Shown here in pieces: positions 1-8,452 of a DNA stretch of 64,000 nucleotides (the first letter of the stretch is position 1; every line of letters begins with the position of its first letter). This DNA comes from Nitrosomonadales bacterium (GTDB lineage: Bacteria; Pseudomonadota; Gammaproteobacteria; Burkholderiales; Gallionellaceae). The notes beneath the pieces are model-generated. The model saw only the letters and a program-made list of their open reading frames with translations. It was not told the DNA's origin and searched no databases. Where the stretch lies: NCBI GenBank assembly GCA_016218415.1, contig JACRED010000008.1, forward strand, positions 62,001 to 126,000, written 5' to 3'. A program made the translations under genes and the position numbers.

Positions 1-237
1 CTGGCACCGGAAGACAAACTGGCCGTGGCGCGTGCGCGCAAGATTCAGCGTTTCCTGTCGCAACCATTCCATGTGGCTGAAGTGTTTACCGGCAGCCCGG
101 GCAAGTACGTGACCCTGAAGGACACCATCAAAGGCTTCAAGGGCATCGTTGCGGGCGATTACGATCACCTGCCTGAGCAGGCGTTCTACATGGTCGGCGG
201 CATTGAAGAAGCCGTTGAAAAAGCCAAGACGCTGTAA
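1..237 (+). CDS. atpD: ATP synthase F1 subunit beta, C-terminal fragment
   Basis: The reading frame is open from the first base, so only the last 78 residues of the catalytic beta subunit are present. The segment corresponds to the C-terminal helical domain of F1-beta ([13 protein letters not shown], then [19 protein letters not shown] and [12 protein letters not shown]), which contacts the gamma shaft. The nucleotide-binding motifs lie outside the window. It is followed 15 bp later by atpC, the usual last pair of a bacterial atp operon. The apparent internal GTG start at 25 is not a real start. Confidence 0.97.
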   Translation: MAPEDKLAVARARKIQRFLSQPFHVAEVFTGSPGKYVTLKDTIKGFKGIVAGDYDHLPEQAFYMVGGIEEAVEKAKTL

Positions 238-252
238 AAATTGGGAGCAACC

Positions 253-681
253 ATGGCAATGACCGTTCATGTAGATGTAGTTAGCGCGGAAGCATCCATT
301 TTTTCCGGGATCGCGGAACTGATTATTGTTCCCGGCGAAACGGGAGAGCTGGGTATCTACCCGCGCCATTCGGCATTGCTCACGCGCATCAAGCCAGGCT
401 CGGTGCGTTTGAAGTTGCCGAATCAGGAAGAGTATGAATTGATCTATGTTTCCGGCGGTATGCTGGAAGTGCAGCCCGATGTCGTTACAGTTCTGGCAGA
501 CACCGCGATACGCGGTGGCGATCTGGATGAGGCGCGCGCATTGCAAGCCAAGCAAGATGCTGAAGAGGCGATGAAAAATCGCAGTTCGGATATCGATTAC
601 GCACAGGCCCAGGCCGAATTGGCCGAAGCCATCGCGCAACTGGCGGCAATCAAGCAATTGCGCAAACGCAGCGGGCACTAA
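253..681 (+). CDS. atpC: ATP synthase F1 subunit epsilon
   Basis: A 142-residue protein of normal epsilon length. The N-terminal beta-sandwich carries the typical [15 protein letters not shown] start and the [19 protein letters not shown] segment. The C-terminal helical hairpin ([14 protein letters not shown] onward) is the regulatory part that can inhibit ATP hydrolysis. It sits in the F1 central stalk. I chose ATG 253 because a GGGAG Shine-Dalgarno stands 5-6 nt upstream; the TTG at 241 is too close to the atpD stop and overlaps that site. It is the last gene of the atp operon and is followed by a strong terminator. Confidence 0.97.
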   Translation: MAMTVHVDVVSAEASIFSGIAELIIVPGETGELGIYPRHSALLTRIKPGSVRLKLPNQEEYELIYVSGGMLEVQPDVVTVLADTAIRGGDLDEARALQAKQDAEEAMKNRSSDIDYAQAQAELAEAIAQLAAIKQLRKRSGH

Positions 682-692
682 CTCCGGATGCT

Positions 693-732
693 ACACAACA
701 AAAAAGCAGCTTCGGCTGCTTTTTTGTTGTGT
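693..732. terminator. Symmetrical bidirectional intrinsic terminator
   Basis: A perfect inverted repeat with 18-nt arms (693-710 and 715-732) and a TTCG tetraloop. The core is AAAAAAGCAGC / GCTGCTTTTTT, so the U-tract exists on both strands. It separates the atp operon from the convergent DUF2937 gene and can serve both. Confidence 0.92.
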
Positions 733-774
733 GTTGATGTTTATTGCATTCAGTTGCACCAGCATAGAGGAGCA

Positions 775-1296
775 TCACCCGGTCCCCCGGCGTGTGAACA
801 GCCTGGCACAAGACAGCCAGACCGCGAGGAATAACAGCCAGATCAGAATACCCAAAGCGGCGGCAAACACGACGCTTTCGGCGGTCAGGTTGAACGAAGG
901 GGTAAAGATATCCCAAGTCGCGTGCGCAATCAGCGGATCCAGCCCACCCTTCAGCAGATAGACCAACTGGTGGAACAAATCCGTGTCAAGCGCCTGCACC
1001 GCCGCACGCAAATGCTCGGTGGAATCCAGCATGGCTTGCACCGCGGCGCCTTCGCGGTGAAACGTCTGGTCAGAACTGGCCAGATGATGGCTGATAAGTT
1101 CCCGCAGGTTGCCATGGTGAAACTGATTGGCAATCTCCTGAAACGGGGCCAAGTCGAGAAGAACCTGGTCGAGCTGCCCGCCAAGACGCTGCCGGTACTG
1201 GGCGATAAAACCAGGCACACAGCTGGCCGCAATGACACCGGCTACCAATACTATCCGGTCAAGAATTGCTCTGATGTAAGACATGGGCGTCGGCAC
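775..1296 (-). CDS. DUF2937 family membrane protein
   Basis: A 173-residue protein of unknown function that I place in DUF2937 by overall pattern: an N-terminal membrane segment (ILDRIVLVAGVIAASCVPGF), a central amphipathic coiled region of about 100 residues (FQEIANQFHHGNLRELI onward) and a C-terminal hydrophobic segment (ESVVFAAALGILIWLLFLAV) before a basic tail. The start is GTG at 1296 or ATG at 1284. GTG has a possible AGGAA about 11 nt upstream, so I kept it. The gene is convergent with atpC across the terminator. No function can be assigned. Confidence 0.75.
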   Translation of the reverse strand: MPTPMSYIRAILDRIVLVAGVIAASCVPGFIAQYRQRLGGQLDQVLLDLAPFQEIANQFHHGNLRELISHHLASSDQTFHREGAAVQAMLDSTEHLRAAVQALDTDLFHQLVYLLKGGLDPLIAHATWDIFTPSFNLTAESVVFAAALGILIWLLFLAVWLSCARLFTRRGTG

Positions 1297-1473
1297 CGGA
1301 AGTTACGTTCCTGTCATGCGGGATGGGTTGATGCCAGCTAATCATACGCCTATATTATGACCGCATAATGTCCTGAATAAGCCTCCGGCAAGGAATGAAA
1401 AAATAACAAGACAAGAATTGCCGGAATGCAGACGCAGACACATGAGTCGGCGCATGGTACGGTACCGCTGAGC

Positions 1474-1479
1474 TATAAT
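1474..1479 (+). promoter_or_regulatory. -10 element of maeB promoter
   Basis: A perfect TATAAT 33 nt upstream of the maeB start in an otherwise non-coding gap (1297-1512). The matching -35 is poor, so the promoter may need an activator. The rest of this gap shows no gene that I can support. Confidence 0.5.
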
Positions 1480-1512
1480 CTGGCGGAATTTATGGATTAT
1501 TAAGAGGACCAA

Positions 1513-3783
1513 ATGGACAGCCAATTGCGGGAAGCCGCGTTGCAGTATCACCGCCAGACTCCGGCGGGTAAGATTTCAGTCAATGCGACCAAGCCGATGA
1601 TTGCCCAGCGCGATTTGGCGCTGGCTTATTCCCCCGGCGTGGCGGCTGCGTGTGAAGAGATCGTGCGCGACCCGAACGAAGCGCGCAATCTGACGGCGCG
1701 CGGCAATCTGGTGGCCGTGATTTCCAACGGCACCGCGGTGCTTGGTCTGGGTGCCATCGGTCCGCTGGCGGCCAAGCCGGTGATGGAAGGCAAGGGCGTA
1801 TTGTTCAAAAAATTCGCCGGTATCGATGTGTTCGATCTGGAGATAGCCGAACTCAATCCGGACAAGCTGGTGGACATCATCGCCGCTCTGGAGCCGACTT
1901 TCGGTGGCATCAACCTCGAGGACATCAAGGCGCCGGAATGTTTCTACATCGAACGCAAATTGCGCGAGCGGATGAAGATCCCGGTGTTCCACGACGATCA
2001 GCACGGCACGGCAATCATTGTCGGTGCTGCCTTGCTGAACGGCCTCAAGGTGGTTGGCAAGGACATCGCGAAGATCAAGCTGGTGGTCAGCGGAGCTGGC
2101 GCAGCTGCGCTGGCCTGCCTGGACATGCTGGTCAGCCTCGGCGTGCGCATGGAGAACATCATCGTCACCGACATCAAGGGCGTGGTGTACAAAGGGCGCG
2201 TCGAGGAGATGGACGACAACAAGGCGCGCTATGCGAAGGAGACATCCGCGCGCACGCTGGGCGAAGTGATCGCCGGGGCGGATGTGTTCCTCGGCCTGTC
2301 CGCGGGCGGTGTGCTGAAACCCGAGATGGTGAAGCTGATGGGCGACAGGCCGCTGATTTTCGCGCTGGCGAACCCGACGCCGGAAATCATGCCCGACATC
2401 GCCAAGGCGGCGCGCCCGGATGCGATATTGGCCACCGGCCGTTCCGATTATCCGAATCAGGTGAATAACGCGCTGTGCTTCCCCTATATTTTCAGGGGCG
2501 CGCTGGATGTCGGCGCGTCGACGATCAATGAACAAATGAAACGCGCGGCGGTACTTGCGATCGCAGAGCTGGCCGAAGCCGAGCAATCCGATGCGGTGGC
2601 GGCGGTATACGGCGAGGAGAACCTGAGTTTCGGCGCGGATCACCTGATACCCAAGCCTTTTGACCCGCGCCTGATCACGCGCATCGCCCCCGCCGTCGCG
2701 CAGGCTGCGATGGACAGCGGAGTTGCGGAGCGGCCGATTGCCGATATGGCGGCGTATCGCGACCAGCTGGCCGGCTTTGTGTACCAGACCAATATGCTGA
2801 TGAAGCCGGTGTTCGAGGCCGCCAAGCGCACGCCGCAACGTCTGGTTTATGCGGAAGGCGAGGAATCGCGCGTGTTGCATGCGGTGCAGACCGTGGTGGA
2901 TGAAGGGATCGCCCATCCCATCCTGGTGGGCCGTCCCGCAGTGATAGCCCAGCGTATCGCCAAGCTGGGGTTGCGCATCCGCGCGGGCGAGCATTTCGAG
3001 CTGGTCAATCCGGAAAGCGATCCGCGCTATCGCGAATACTGGAGCGAATATCATCGGCTGATGCAGCGCCACGGTGTTACGCCGGATTCGGCCAAGCGCG
3101 AGATGCGCAGACGCAACACTTTGATTGCGGCAATGCTGGTGCATAAAGGGGCGGCGGATGCGATGCTGTGCGGGACGGTTTCGTTGCCGCTCCGGCATCT
3201 GCGCTATATCGACGAGGTGATCGGACGCAGGCCGGGCGTGAACGTTTATGCAGCGATGAATATTTTGCTGCTGCCCAATCACACCCTGTTCATTTGCGAC
3301 ACCCATGTCAATCTCGATCCCGGCGCGGAGCAAGTGGCCGAAATGACCATGCTGGCTGCCGCAGAGATGCGCCGCTTCGGGCTGACGCCAAAAGTCGCGC
3401 TGCTGTCGCATTCGAATTTTGGCAGCCATGATGATGCTTCGGCGCGCAAAATGAGCCGGGCGCGGGAACTGCTGGAACAGCTTGCGCCGGAACTGGAAGT
3501 GGAAGGCGAAATGCACGGCGATGCGGCGCTGTCGGAAAGCCTGCGAACGGGAATTTTCCCGGCGACACGGATGAAAGGCGTCGCGAATCTGCTCGTCATG
3601 CCGAATCTGGACGCGGCCAATATTGCCTACAATCTGTTGAAGATGGTGGCCGGGGAGGGTATCACGGTAGGTTCGATCCTGTTGGGGGCGGACAAATCGG
3701 TACATATCCTGACATCGACCGCGACGGTGCGGCGTATCGTGAACATGAGCGCGCTGGCGGTGGCGGGCGTAAAAACACACTAG
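1513..3783 (+). CDS. maeB: NADP-dependent malic enzyme (malic enzyme/phosphotransacetylase fusion)
   Basis: 756 residues, the length of the large MaeB-type enzyme that converts malate to pyruvate and CO2 with NADP reduction. The N-terminal malic domain shows [13 protein letters not shown] near residue 38, the catalytic/metal region [15 protein letters not shown] near 157 and the dinucleotide loop [14 protein letters not shown] near 195. From about residue 430 a phosphotransacetylase-like domain follows ([15 protein letters not shown] through [14 protein letters not shown]); in the family this part is regulatory (acetyl-CoA sensing) and not catalytic. AGAGGA 4-9 nt upstream supports ATG 1513. 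The gene probably begins its own transcription unit. Confidence 0.96.
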   Translation: MDSQLREAALQYHRQTPAGKISVNATKPMIAQRDLALAYSPGVAAACEEIVRDPNEARNLTARGNLVAVISNGTAVLGLGAIGPLAAKPVMEGKGVLFKKFAGIDVFDLEIAELNPDKLVDIIAALEPTFGGINLEDIKAPECFYIERKLRERMKIPVFHDDQHGTAIIVGAALLNGLKVVGKDIAKIKLVVSGAGAAALACLDMLVSLGVRMENIIVTDIKGVVYKGRVEEMDDNKARYAKETSARTLGEVIAGADVFLGLSAGGVLKPEMVKLMGDRPLIFALANPTPEIMPDIAKAARPDAILATGRSDYPNQVNNALCFPYIFRGALDVGASTINEQMKRAAVLAIAELAEAEQSDAVAAVYGEENLSFGADHLIPKPFDPRLITRIAPAVAQAAMDSGVAERPIADMAAYRDQLAGFVYQTNMLMKPVFEAAKRTPQRLVYAEGEESRVLHAVQTVVDEGIAHPILVGRPAVIAQRIAKLGLRIRAGEHFELVNPESDPRYREYWSEYHRLMQRHGVTPDSAKREMRRRNTLIAAMLVHKGAADAMLCGTVSLPLRHLRYIDEVIGRRPGVNVYAAMNILLLPNHTLFICDTHVNLDPGAEQVAEMTMLAAAEMRRFGLTPKVALLSHSNFGSHDDASARKMSRARELLEQLAPELEVEGEMHGDAALSESLRTGIFPATRMKGVANLLVMPNLDAANIAYNLLKMVAGEGITVGSILLGADKSVHILTSTATVRRIVNMSALAVAGVKTH

Positions 3784-3792
3784 GAGAAACAA

Positions 3793-4026
3793 ATGAACAA
3801 ACAGGAAGTGGCGCTGCTCAGCAAAGAGATCGAGTTATTGATGAATGAACGCACACGCCTGCTCAGGGTGGTCGGAGCCGCCGCAGTATTGGTGGCGAAT
3901 ACCGATCCCGGCGTCCTGCCGGAAGGCGCAATGGATGCGGCGGAAATGCTGTCCGAAATGCTGAATGCTCTGCCGGAGGAGACGCTGAAGGACGCGCTGG
4001 AATCGGTACAGGCTGAAGTCGCATAA
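3793..4026 (+). CDS. Small conserved hypothetical protein
   Basis: 77 residues, acidic at the C-terminus, with amphipathic helices (KEIELLMNERTRLLRVVGAAAVLV and an AAEMLSEMLNALPEETL segment). There is no signal peptide or known motif. It starts 9 bp after maeB, with AGGAGA overlapping the maeB stop, and ends 7 bp before the patatin gene, so it is expressed with them. I do not recognise the family. It looks like a soluble helical protein that may bind a partner. Confidence 0.7.
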   Translation: MNKQEVALLSKEIELLMNERTRLLRVVGAAAVLVANTDPGVLPEGAMDAAEMLSEMLNALPEETLKDALESVQAEVA

Positions 4027-4033
4027 AAACCGA

Positions 4034-5200
4034 ATGGAGAAACGCATAGGTTTGATACTCACCGGCGGCGGCGCGCGCGCTGCCTATCAAGTGGGGGTAT
4101 TAAAAGGGATTGCGGAGTTTTTGCCGCGCCGTGCGCGCAATCCATTCCCGATAATCTGCGGCACTTCGGCCGGCGCGCTCAATGCCGCAGTGCTGGCAGT
4201 GAATATGGGCAGCTTTCGCAAGGGTGTGCGCCATCTCGATAGAATCTGGAAAAATTTCCATGCCGACCAAGTGTATCGCACGGATCTGGTGGGCGTCTTC
4301 AACAACAGCGTATTGTGGCTGACGGGGTTGATTCTGAGCGGTATGGGGATACACAAGATCAATCAAGTTTCCCTGCTCGATAATACACCGCTGATCGAAC
4401 TGCTGGATGAAATCATGCCCTGTGAAAAAATCCAGGAGGGTATCGATGCCGGATTGCTGCATGCGCTGAGCATTACCGCTTCCGGTTACGGTTCCGGACA
4501 ATCGGTTACGTTTTACCAGGGAGTGGAGGAAATTGTCCCATGGCAGGGCACGCGGCGTATCGGAGTCAGGACGAAGATCGAGAATAAGCATTTATTGGCG
4601 TCTGCGGCTTTACCTTTCTTTTTCCCCGCGATTCAGATTAACCGCGAATATTTTGGCGATGGATCCATGCGGCAGATTGCACCGATCAGCTCGGCTATGC
4701 AGCTGGGCGCGACCAGCATCCTGGTAATAGGTGTCAATTCCGCCACGACAAGCCAGCCGGACAAACGCGAAGGCATTAGCGACTACCCCTCGCTGGCGCA
4801 AATCGCGGGGCATGCCTTGAACAGCATTTTTCTTGACAATATGGAAGTCGATCTGGAGCGGGTGCGCAAGATCAACGGTATGGTTGAGATCATGCCGGAA
4901 GAGCTGCGATTGCGCACCAACCTCAGGCAGGTCGATGTGCTGGTGATTACGCCGAGTCAATCCATCGAGAAAATTGCCGAACATTACGTCAAGGAATTGC
5001 CCTGGACGATACGCCTGTTGCTGCGATTGATCGGAACGACGCATCAAAGCGGCGCGACGCTGGTCAGTTATTTATTGTCCGAAGGGAAATACTGCCGGAC
5101 TTTGATTGATCTGGGTTATCGTGATGCGATGCAACGGCGCGAAGAAATTCAGCGTTTTCTTGATGGGCAGCATCGTCAGGATAGCGAGATGCCGCAATGA
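4034..5200 (+). CDS. Patatin-like phospholipase (RssA/YchK type)
   Basis: 388 residues with the patatin Ser-Asp dyad architecture. The oxyanion loop GGGARAAYQVG is at the N-terminus, the nucleophile elbow GTSAG at about residue 44-48, and the DGS motif (FGDGSMRQIAPIS) at about 213. It is predicted to hydrolyse acyl esters of phospholipids in the cytoplasm or at the inner membrane face. There is no signal peptide. The last 4 bases overlap birA (ATGA), indicating translational coupling. A second, very different patatin lies at 46655-49540. Confidence 0.88.
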   Translation: MEKRIGLILTGGGARAAYQVGVLKGIAEFLPRRARNPFPIICGTSAGALNAAVLAVNMGSFRKGVRHLDRIWKNFHADQVYRTDLVGVFNNSVLWLTGLILSGMGIHKINQVSLLDNTPLIELLDEIMPCEKIQEGIDAGLLHALSITASGYGSGQSVTFYQGVEEIVPWQGTRRIGVRTKIENKHLLASAALPFFFPAIQINREYFGDGSMRQIAPISSAMQLGATSILVIGVNSATTSQPDKREGISDYPSLAQIAGHALNSIFLDNMEVDLERVRKINGMVEIMPEELRLRTNLRQVDVLVITPSQSIEKIAEHYVKELPWTIRLLLRLIGTTHQSGATLVSYLLSEGKYCRTLIDLGYRDAMQRREEIQRFLDGQHRQDSEMPQ

Positions 5201-6264
5201 CAAAGTTGCAGGTGAGCGGGGAGCAGGGTAAACGGAATGGCAGGGGTAATCTGGAAGTCACGCACCTGGAAAATTCCCTGCCTTCCCGAACCTGGTTGTT
5301 GCTGAATATACTGGCAGACGGCCGGTTCCATTCCGGCGAGCTGCTGGCCGGACAGCTCGGGATATCGCGTGCCAGTGTATTCAATGCATTGGCGGATGCT
5401 TCGGAATGTGGAGTGGTGTTGCAGCGCGTTCGCGGGCGCGGCTATCGATTGGCCAAGCCCTGGCATCCGTTGCAACGCGAGGCAGTGCTCCATAGTTTGG
5501 GCAAAGAGGCGGTGCAGTTCGATCTTGAGATTTTGCCGCAGGCTGTTTCCAGCAATACCGTGCTGTTGCAGCGCGCCGGATTGGGGGTTGCCAGCGGAGG
5601 CGCGCCGAGTGGCAGCGTGCTGGCCGTGGAGTTGCAGACGGCGGGTCGCGGAAGGCTGGGGCGAACCTGGCATTCCGGACTTGGCAGCACGCTGACTTTC
5701 TCGCTGTTGTGGCGCTTCGATTGCGGGTTGAATGCCTTGACCGGACTGAGTTTGGCGGTGGGCGTGGCAATAGTGCGTGCTATGGGAAAATTGGGCGCAC
5801 AGGGTGTGCAATTGAAATGGCCGAACGACATTTTGACCCGACAGGGCAAGCTGGGCGGCGTGCTGATTGAGGCGCAGGGCGATATGTTGGGCCCGAGCGC
5901 GGCGGTAATCGGTATCGGCTTGAATTACACCTTGCCGGACAATCTCGCGGAACGGATCAATCAACCCGCCAGCGCGATGGATGAGCTATGCCCGACCATG
6001 CCGACACGCAGCCAGATGCTTGCCGTTACGCTGCAAGAGTTGGCAGCGGTGTTGCGGCAATTTACGAATGAGGGCTTTGCCCCATTGCGCAGTGAATGGG
6101 AGCGGTATCACGCTTACCAGAATCAACCGGTTCAATTGCAAATGCCCGATGGCTCGACAGTGAGCGGAATTGCCAGCGGAGTCAGCGATAGCGGCGAGTT
6201 GTGCCTGGAAACAGCGCAGGGCCTGCGATGCTTTAATTCCGGAGAAGTGGGAGCAAAGCGATGA
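5197..6264 (+). CDS. birA: Biotin--[acetyl-CoA-carboxylase] ligase / biotin repressor
   Basis: 355 residues. An N-terminal winged-helix domain (FHSGELLAGQLGISRASVFNALADA) suggests the bifunctional BirA type that also binds DNA. The central ligase domain has the biotinyl-AMP loop GRGRLGRTWHS and the KWPNDIL motif, followed by the LGGVLIEA strand. A C-terminal SH3-like domain ends the protein. It attaches biotin to the acetyl-CoA carboxylase carrier protein. It is translationally coupled on both sides, overlapping the patatin gene and coaX by 4 nt each. Confidence 0.95.
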   Translation: MTKLQVSGEQGKRNGRGNLEVTHLENSLPSRTWLLLNILADGRFHSGELLAGQLGISRASVFNALADASECGVVLQRVRGRGYRLAKPWHPLQREAVLHSLGKEAVQFDLEILPQAVSSNTVLLQRAGLGVASGGAPSGSVLAVELQTAGRGRLGRTWHSGLGSTLTFSLLWRFDCGLNALTGLSLAVGVAIVRAMGKLGAQGVQLKWPNDILTRQGKLGGVLIEAQGDMLGPSAAVIGIGLNYTLPDNLAERINQPASAMDELCPTMPTRSQMLAVTLQELAAVLRQFTNEGFAPLRSEWERYHAYQNQPVQLQMPDGSTVSGIASGVSDSGELCLETAQGLRCFNSGEVGAKR

Positions 6265-6974
6265 AACTGCTGATCGACGCCGGTAACACGCGTATCAAAT
6301 GGGCGCGGGTAGACGGGCAAGAATGGTTGAGCAGGGGCACTTTGCCGGTGGAGCGTGCAGCTGAATTATCGTCCCAATTCGCCAACCTGCACGATATCGG
6401 GGAAATTTGGGTGAGCAATGTCGCCGGAGATCATGTTGCGCAGCATATTCGCGGCCTGGGCGCCGGGCAGATGCGTTTCATTGCGGCCAGCGAGTCACAA
6501 TGCGGTGTGCATAATGGTTATCACAATGCGGCGCAACTGGGCAGCGACCGATGGGCTGCCCTGATTGCGGCCTGGAATCTGGTGCGCGGCAAGTGCCTGG
6601 TGGTGAACTGTGGCACCGCAACCACGGTAGACGCCTTGTCAGGCCAAGGGGAGTTTCTTGGCGGCCTGATTTTACCGGGAGTGGAATTGATGCAGCGCAG
6701 TCTGGCGGGCGCGACGAATCAATTGAAAATGAGCGCCGGCAAGTTTGTGCCATTTCCGCTGAATACGGCCGACGCGCTGTTCAGCGGGTCGATACAGGCC
6801 AGCTGCGGTGCGATAGAGCGGCAACAGGCCCTGCTTGGTGATGACAGCGCACCGGTGATATTGGGTGGTGGCGCGGCCGGGGTATTGCAACCGTATCTTG
6901 GCGCCGCACGCAGCGTGGATGATCTGGTCTTGCGGGGACTATTGTTGATCGCACAGGAAGCAAATGCAGCATGA
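6261..6974 (+). CDS. coaX: Type III pantothenate kinase
   Basis: 237 residues. It has the ASKHA-fold phosphate motif DAGNTRIKWA at the start, the catalytic region GSDRWAALIAAW, and VVNCGTATTVDAL followed by GGLILPGVELMQRSL. It catalyses the first step of CoA synthesis, phosphorylating pantothenate, and the type III enzyme is insensitive to CoA feedback. birA-coaX-SPOR is a common betaproteobacterial order, and here all junctions are ATGA overlaps. Confidence 0.95.
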   Translation: MKLLIDAGNTRIKWARVDGQEWLSRGTLPVERAAELSSQFANLHDIGEIWVSNVAGDHVAQHIRGLGAGQMRFIAASESQCGVHNGYHNAAQLGSDRWAALIAAWNLVRGKCLVVNCGTATTVDALSGQGEFLGGLILPGVELMQRSLAGATNQLKMSAGKFVPFPLNTADALFSGSIQASCGAIERQQALLGDDSAPVILGGGAAGVLQPYLGAARSVDDLVLRGLLLIAQEANAA

Positions 6975-7759
6975 AAAAATTATTTTTTATTTTATTGCTG
7001 ATGAACGTGATTTTTTTCGCGTTGATGCAGTCAGGGGCGCTCGAAAGGGGCGGGCAGGTGAAACAGGAGCAACCGCCCCTGCATGAAGAGAAGATACGCT
7101 TGCTGGATATGACAAAGATCGAGCCTGTCAAGGCAAGCCCCTCGCAAGGGAGTGCGCAGGGTCCGGCATCGCCGACTCCCTCATCCTCCTCGGACCTGCA
7201 ACTTTCAATGAACATATCTGTTCCGGCCGTCCCGGTAAAGGATGAGCTGACTTGTTTGGAATGGGGTGATTTTTCCGGCCAAGATCTGGAACGAGCAGCA
7301 ACCGCACTGGCAGCATTGCAGCTTGGAGAAAAGCTGAGTCAGCGCGAGATTGAACTGGACACAAATTATTGGATATATATCCCGCCATTAAAGAACAAAG
7401 GTGCGATCAACAAAAAAATCGGGGAGCTCAGGGAGCTGGGTGTTACAGAGTATTTTGTCGTGACAAATGCAGGCCATTGGTACAATGCCATTTCGCTGGG
7501 GGTGTTCAAGACACGGGATGCGGCGCAGAAATTCCTTAATTATTTGCGCACAAAAGGAGTGCGCAGTGCGCAGATCGGGGAACGTGCCAGCAAGCTTAAA
7601 ACAACACGGTTCATGCTGGGCGGGGTGAATTCAGAAACAAAGGCCAGGCTGATTGAAATGCAGAAAGATTTTTCCGGGATTGAAATGGCGAATGTTCCAT
7701 GCGGAAGTACATTGACAAGGCCGGATGAAATCGGGAGAATGCCGCGCTCTTCGCGGTGA
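6971..7759 (+). CDS. SPOR-domain membrane protein
   Basis: 262 residues. A single N-terminal membrane anchor (KKLFFILLLMNVIFFALMQ) is followed by a Pro/Ser-rich linker to about residue 90. The C-terminal SPOR-like fold includes YWIYIPPLKNKGAINKKIGEL and AISLGVFKTRDAAQKFLNYL. SPOR domains bind denuded peptidoglycan glycan strands at the septum, so a periplasmic cell-wall role is likely. The TGA stop at 7757-7759 lies inside the acceptor stem of the following tRNA gene. Confidence 0.85.
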   Translation: MKKLFFILLLMNVIFFALMQSGALERGGQVKQEQPPLHEEKIRLLDMTKIEPVKASPSQGSAQGPASPTPSSSSDLQLSMNISVPAVPVKDELTCLEWGDFSGQDLERAATALAALQLGEKLSQREIELDTNYWIYIPPLKNKGAINKKIGELRELGVTEYFVVTNAGHWYNAISLGVFKTRDAAQKFLNYLRTKGVRSAQIGERASKLKTTRFMLGGVNSETKARLIEMQKDFSGIEMANVPCGSTLTRPDEIGRMPRSSR

Positions 7760-7831
7760 TATAGCTCAGGTGGTTAGAGCGCAGCACTCATAACGCTGAG
7801 GTCGGTGGTTCAAATCCACCTATCACCACCA
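7755..7831 (+). tRNA. tRNA-Met (CAT anticodon)
   Basis: A 77-nt cloverleaf with encoded CCA. The acceptor stem is GGTGATA/TATCACC, the D stem GCTC/GAGC, the anticodon CAT at 7789-7791 in loop CTCATAA, and the T stem GGTGG/CCACC. It is not an initiator, because the 1-72 pair is a normal G-C and there is no GGG/CCC anticodon stem. The elongator Met identity is favoured over tRNA-Ile2 because the 4-69 and 5-68 pairs are G-C and A-T and not the C-G pairs of Ile2; this is from memory of those determinants. The anticodon stem has an A31·C39 mismatch. Confidence 0.9.
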
Positions 7832-7834
7832 AAC

Positions 7835-7866
7835 AAAAAACCAGCCGAGGCTGGTTTTTTATTTTG
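7835..7866. terminator. Bidirectional intrinsic terminator after tRNA-Met
   Basis: Stem AAAAAACCAGC / GCTGGTTTTTT with a CGAG loop gives a T-run on the plus strand and an equivalent one on the minus strand. It can end the tRNA transcript and also the minus-strand transcript of the small peptide gene at 7884-7979. Confidence 0.88.
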
Positions 7867-7883
7867 TTGCATTGTGTTTTGCT

Positions 7884-7979
7884 TTACTTGCCGGCAAACG
7901 TTTCTTTCAACATGAACAACGAAAACAAAATTGCTGCGGTCATGGTACCGATCGAACATATGGTTGCGATAATTGCCAT
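7884..7979 (-). CDS. 31-residue single-pass membrane peptide (copy 1)
   Basis: A short gene below most annotation cut-offs. It has an ideal AGGAGG 5 nt upstream of ATG 7979. The peptide begins MAIIATICSIGTMTAAILFS and is a single hydrophobic helix with a short charged tail (KETFAGK). It is paralogous to the gene at 8175-8270: same length, 13 of 31 identical positions without gaps. It ends just before a terminator that works on this strand. The function is unknown. The size suggests a small accessory subunit or regulator of a membrane complex. Confidence 0.65.
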   Translation of the reverse strand: MAIIATICSIGTMTAAILFSLFMLKETFAGK

Positions 7980-8174
7980 TTTTTCCTCCTGTGAGCACTA
8001 GATTGAACACAACAACAGAACCAACTGGACGAATCCTAGCATAATTTTTTTTAATGGCAAATAGTCTACGCAATAGAAATACCAGCCCGGCGTTGTGCAA
8101 CGCAGACAGGGTAGAGGGTCAGAGGGTGGTTCTAAAGCGGGGGCAGCTCTTGCAAACCGCCCATTACACGCCGT
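7980..8174. other. Intergenic leader between the two peptide genes
   Basis: This 195-nt gap carries the ribosome-binding site of copy 1 (AGGAGG at 7985-7990, minus) and an AT-rich stretch around 8040-8062 that could hold a promoter. No other coding or structured element is supported. Confidence 0.35.
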
Positions 8175-8270
8175 TTATTTGCTTTTGATGACCTGTACTA
8201 TCATCCAGGCAGCAAACGAAATTGCGAGGGTGCAGGTAAATACAGATGCAAGCGTAGCGATGAAGGCCAT
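8175..8270 (-). CDS. 31-residue single-pass membrane peptide (copy 2)
   Basis: A second short gene on the same strand, with a GGGGAG-type ribosome-binding site about 8 nt upstream of ATG 8270. The peptide begins MAFIATLASVFTCTLAISFA and ends in a basic tail (VIKSK). It is exactly 31 codons like copy 1 and shares the MA-x-IAT start, S9, the T12-x-T14 pair, A16-I17, F19, M23 and the terminal K. The longer in-frame extension to 8366 has no good start and breaks the paralogy, so I rejected it. The function is unknown. Confidence 0.65.
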   Translation of the reverse strand: MAFIATLASVFTCTLAISFAAWMIVQVIKSK

Positions 8271-8452
8271 TTCTTTCTCTCCCCTTGAGTTACGAAAACA
8301 ACGACATAAAAAATAGTTGACTGAAACTTTTCGAATTATACAAGCAATTTTGTCGGGAATACACACAAATAAAATAGGGAATGGAGAATCAAGCGATGCG
8401 GACCGGTTTCTTGGTACATTGAAGGGCTTAAATACCTGGGTAAGATTACACC

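Noticed and set aside
1576..3792. 738-codon open frame on the minus strand across maeB
   Set aside because: It is a shadow of the GC-rich maeB gene. It is His/Arg-rich with no recognisable domain, and the plus strand encodes a complete malic enzyme.
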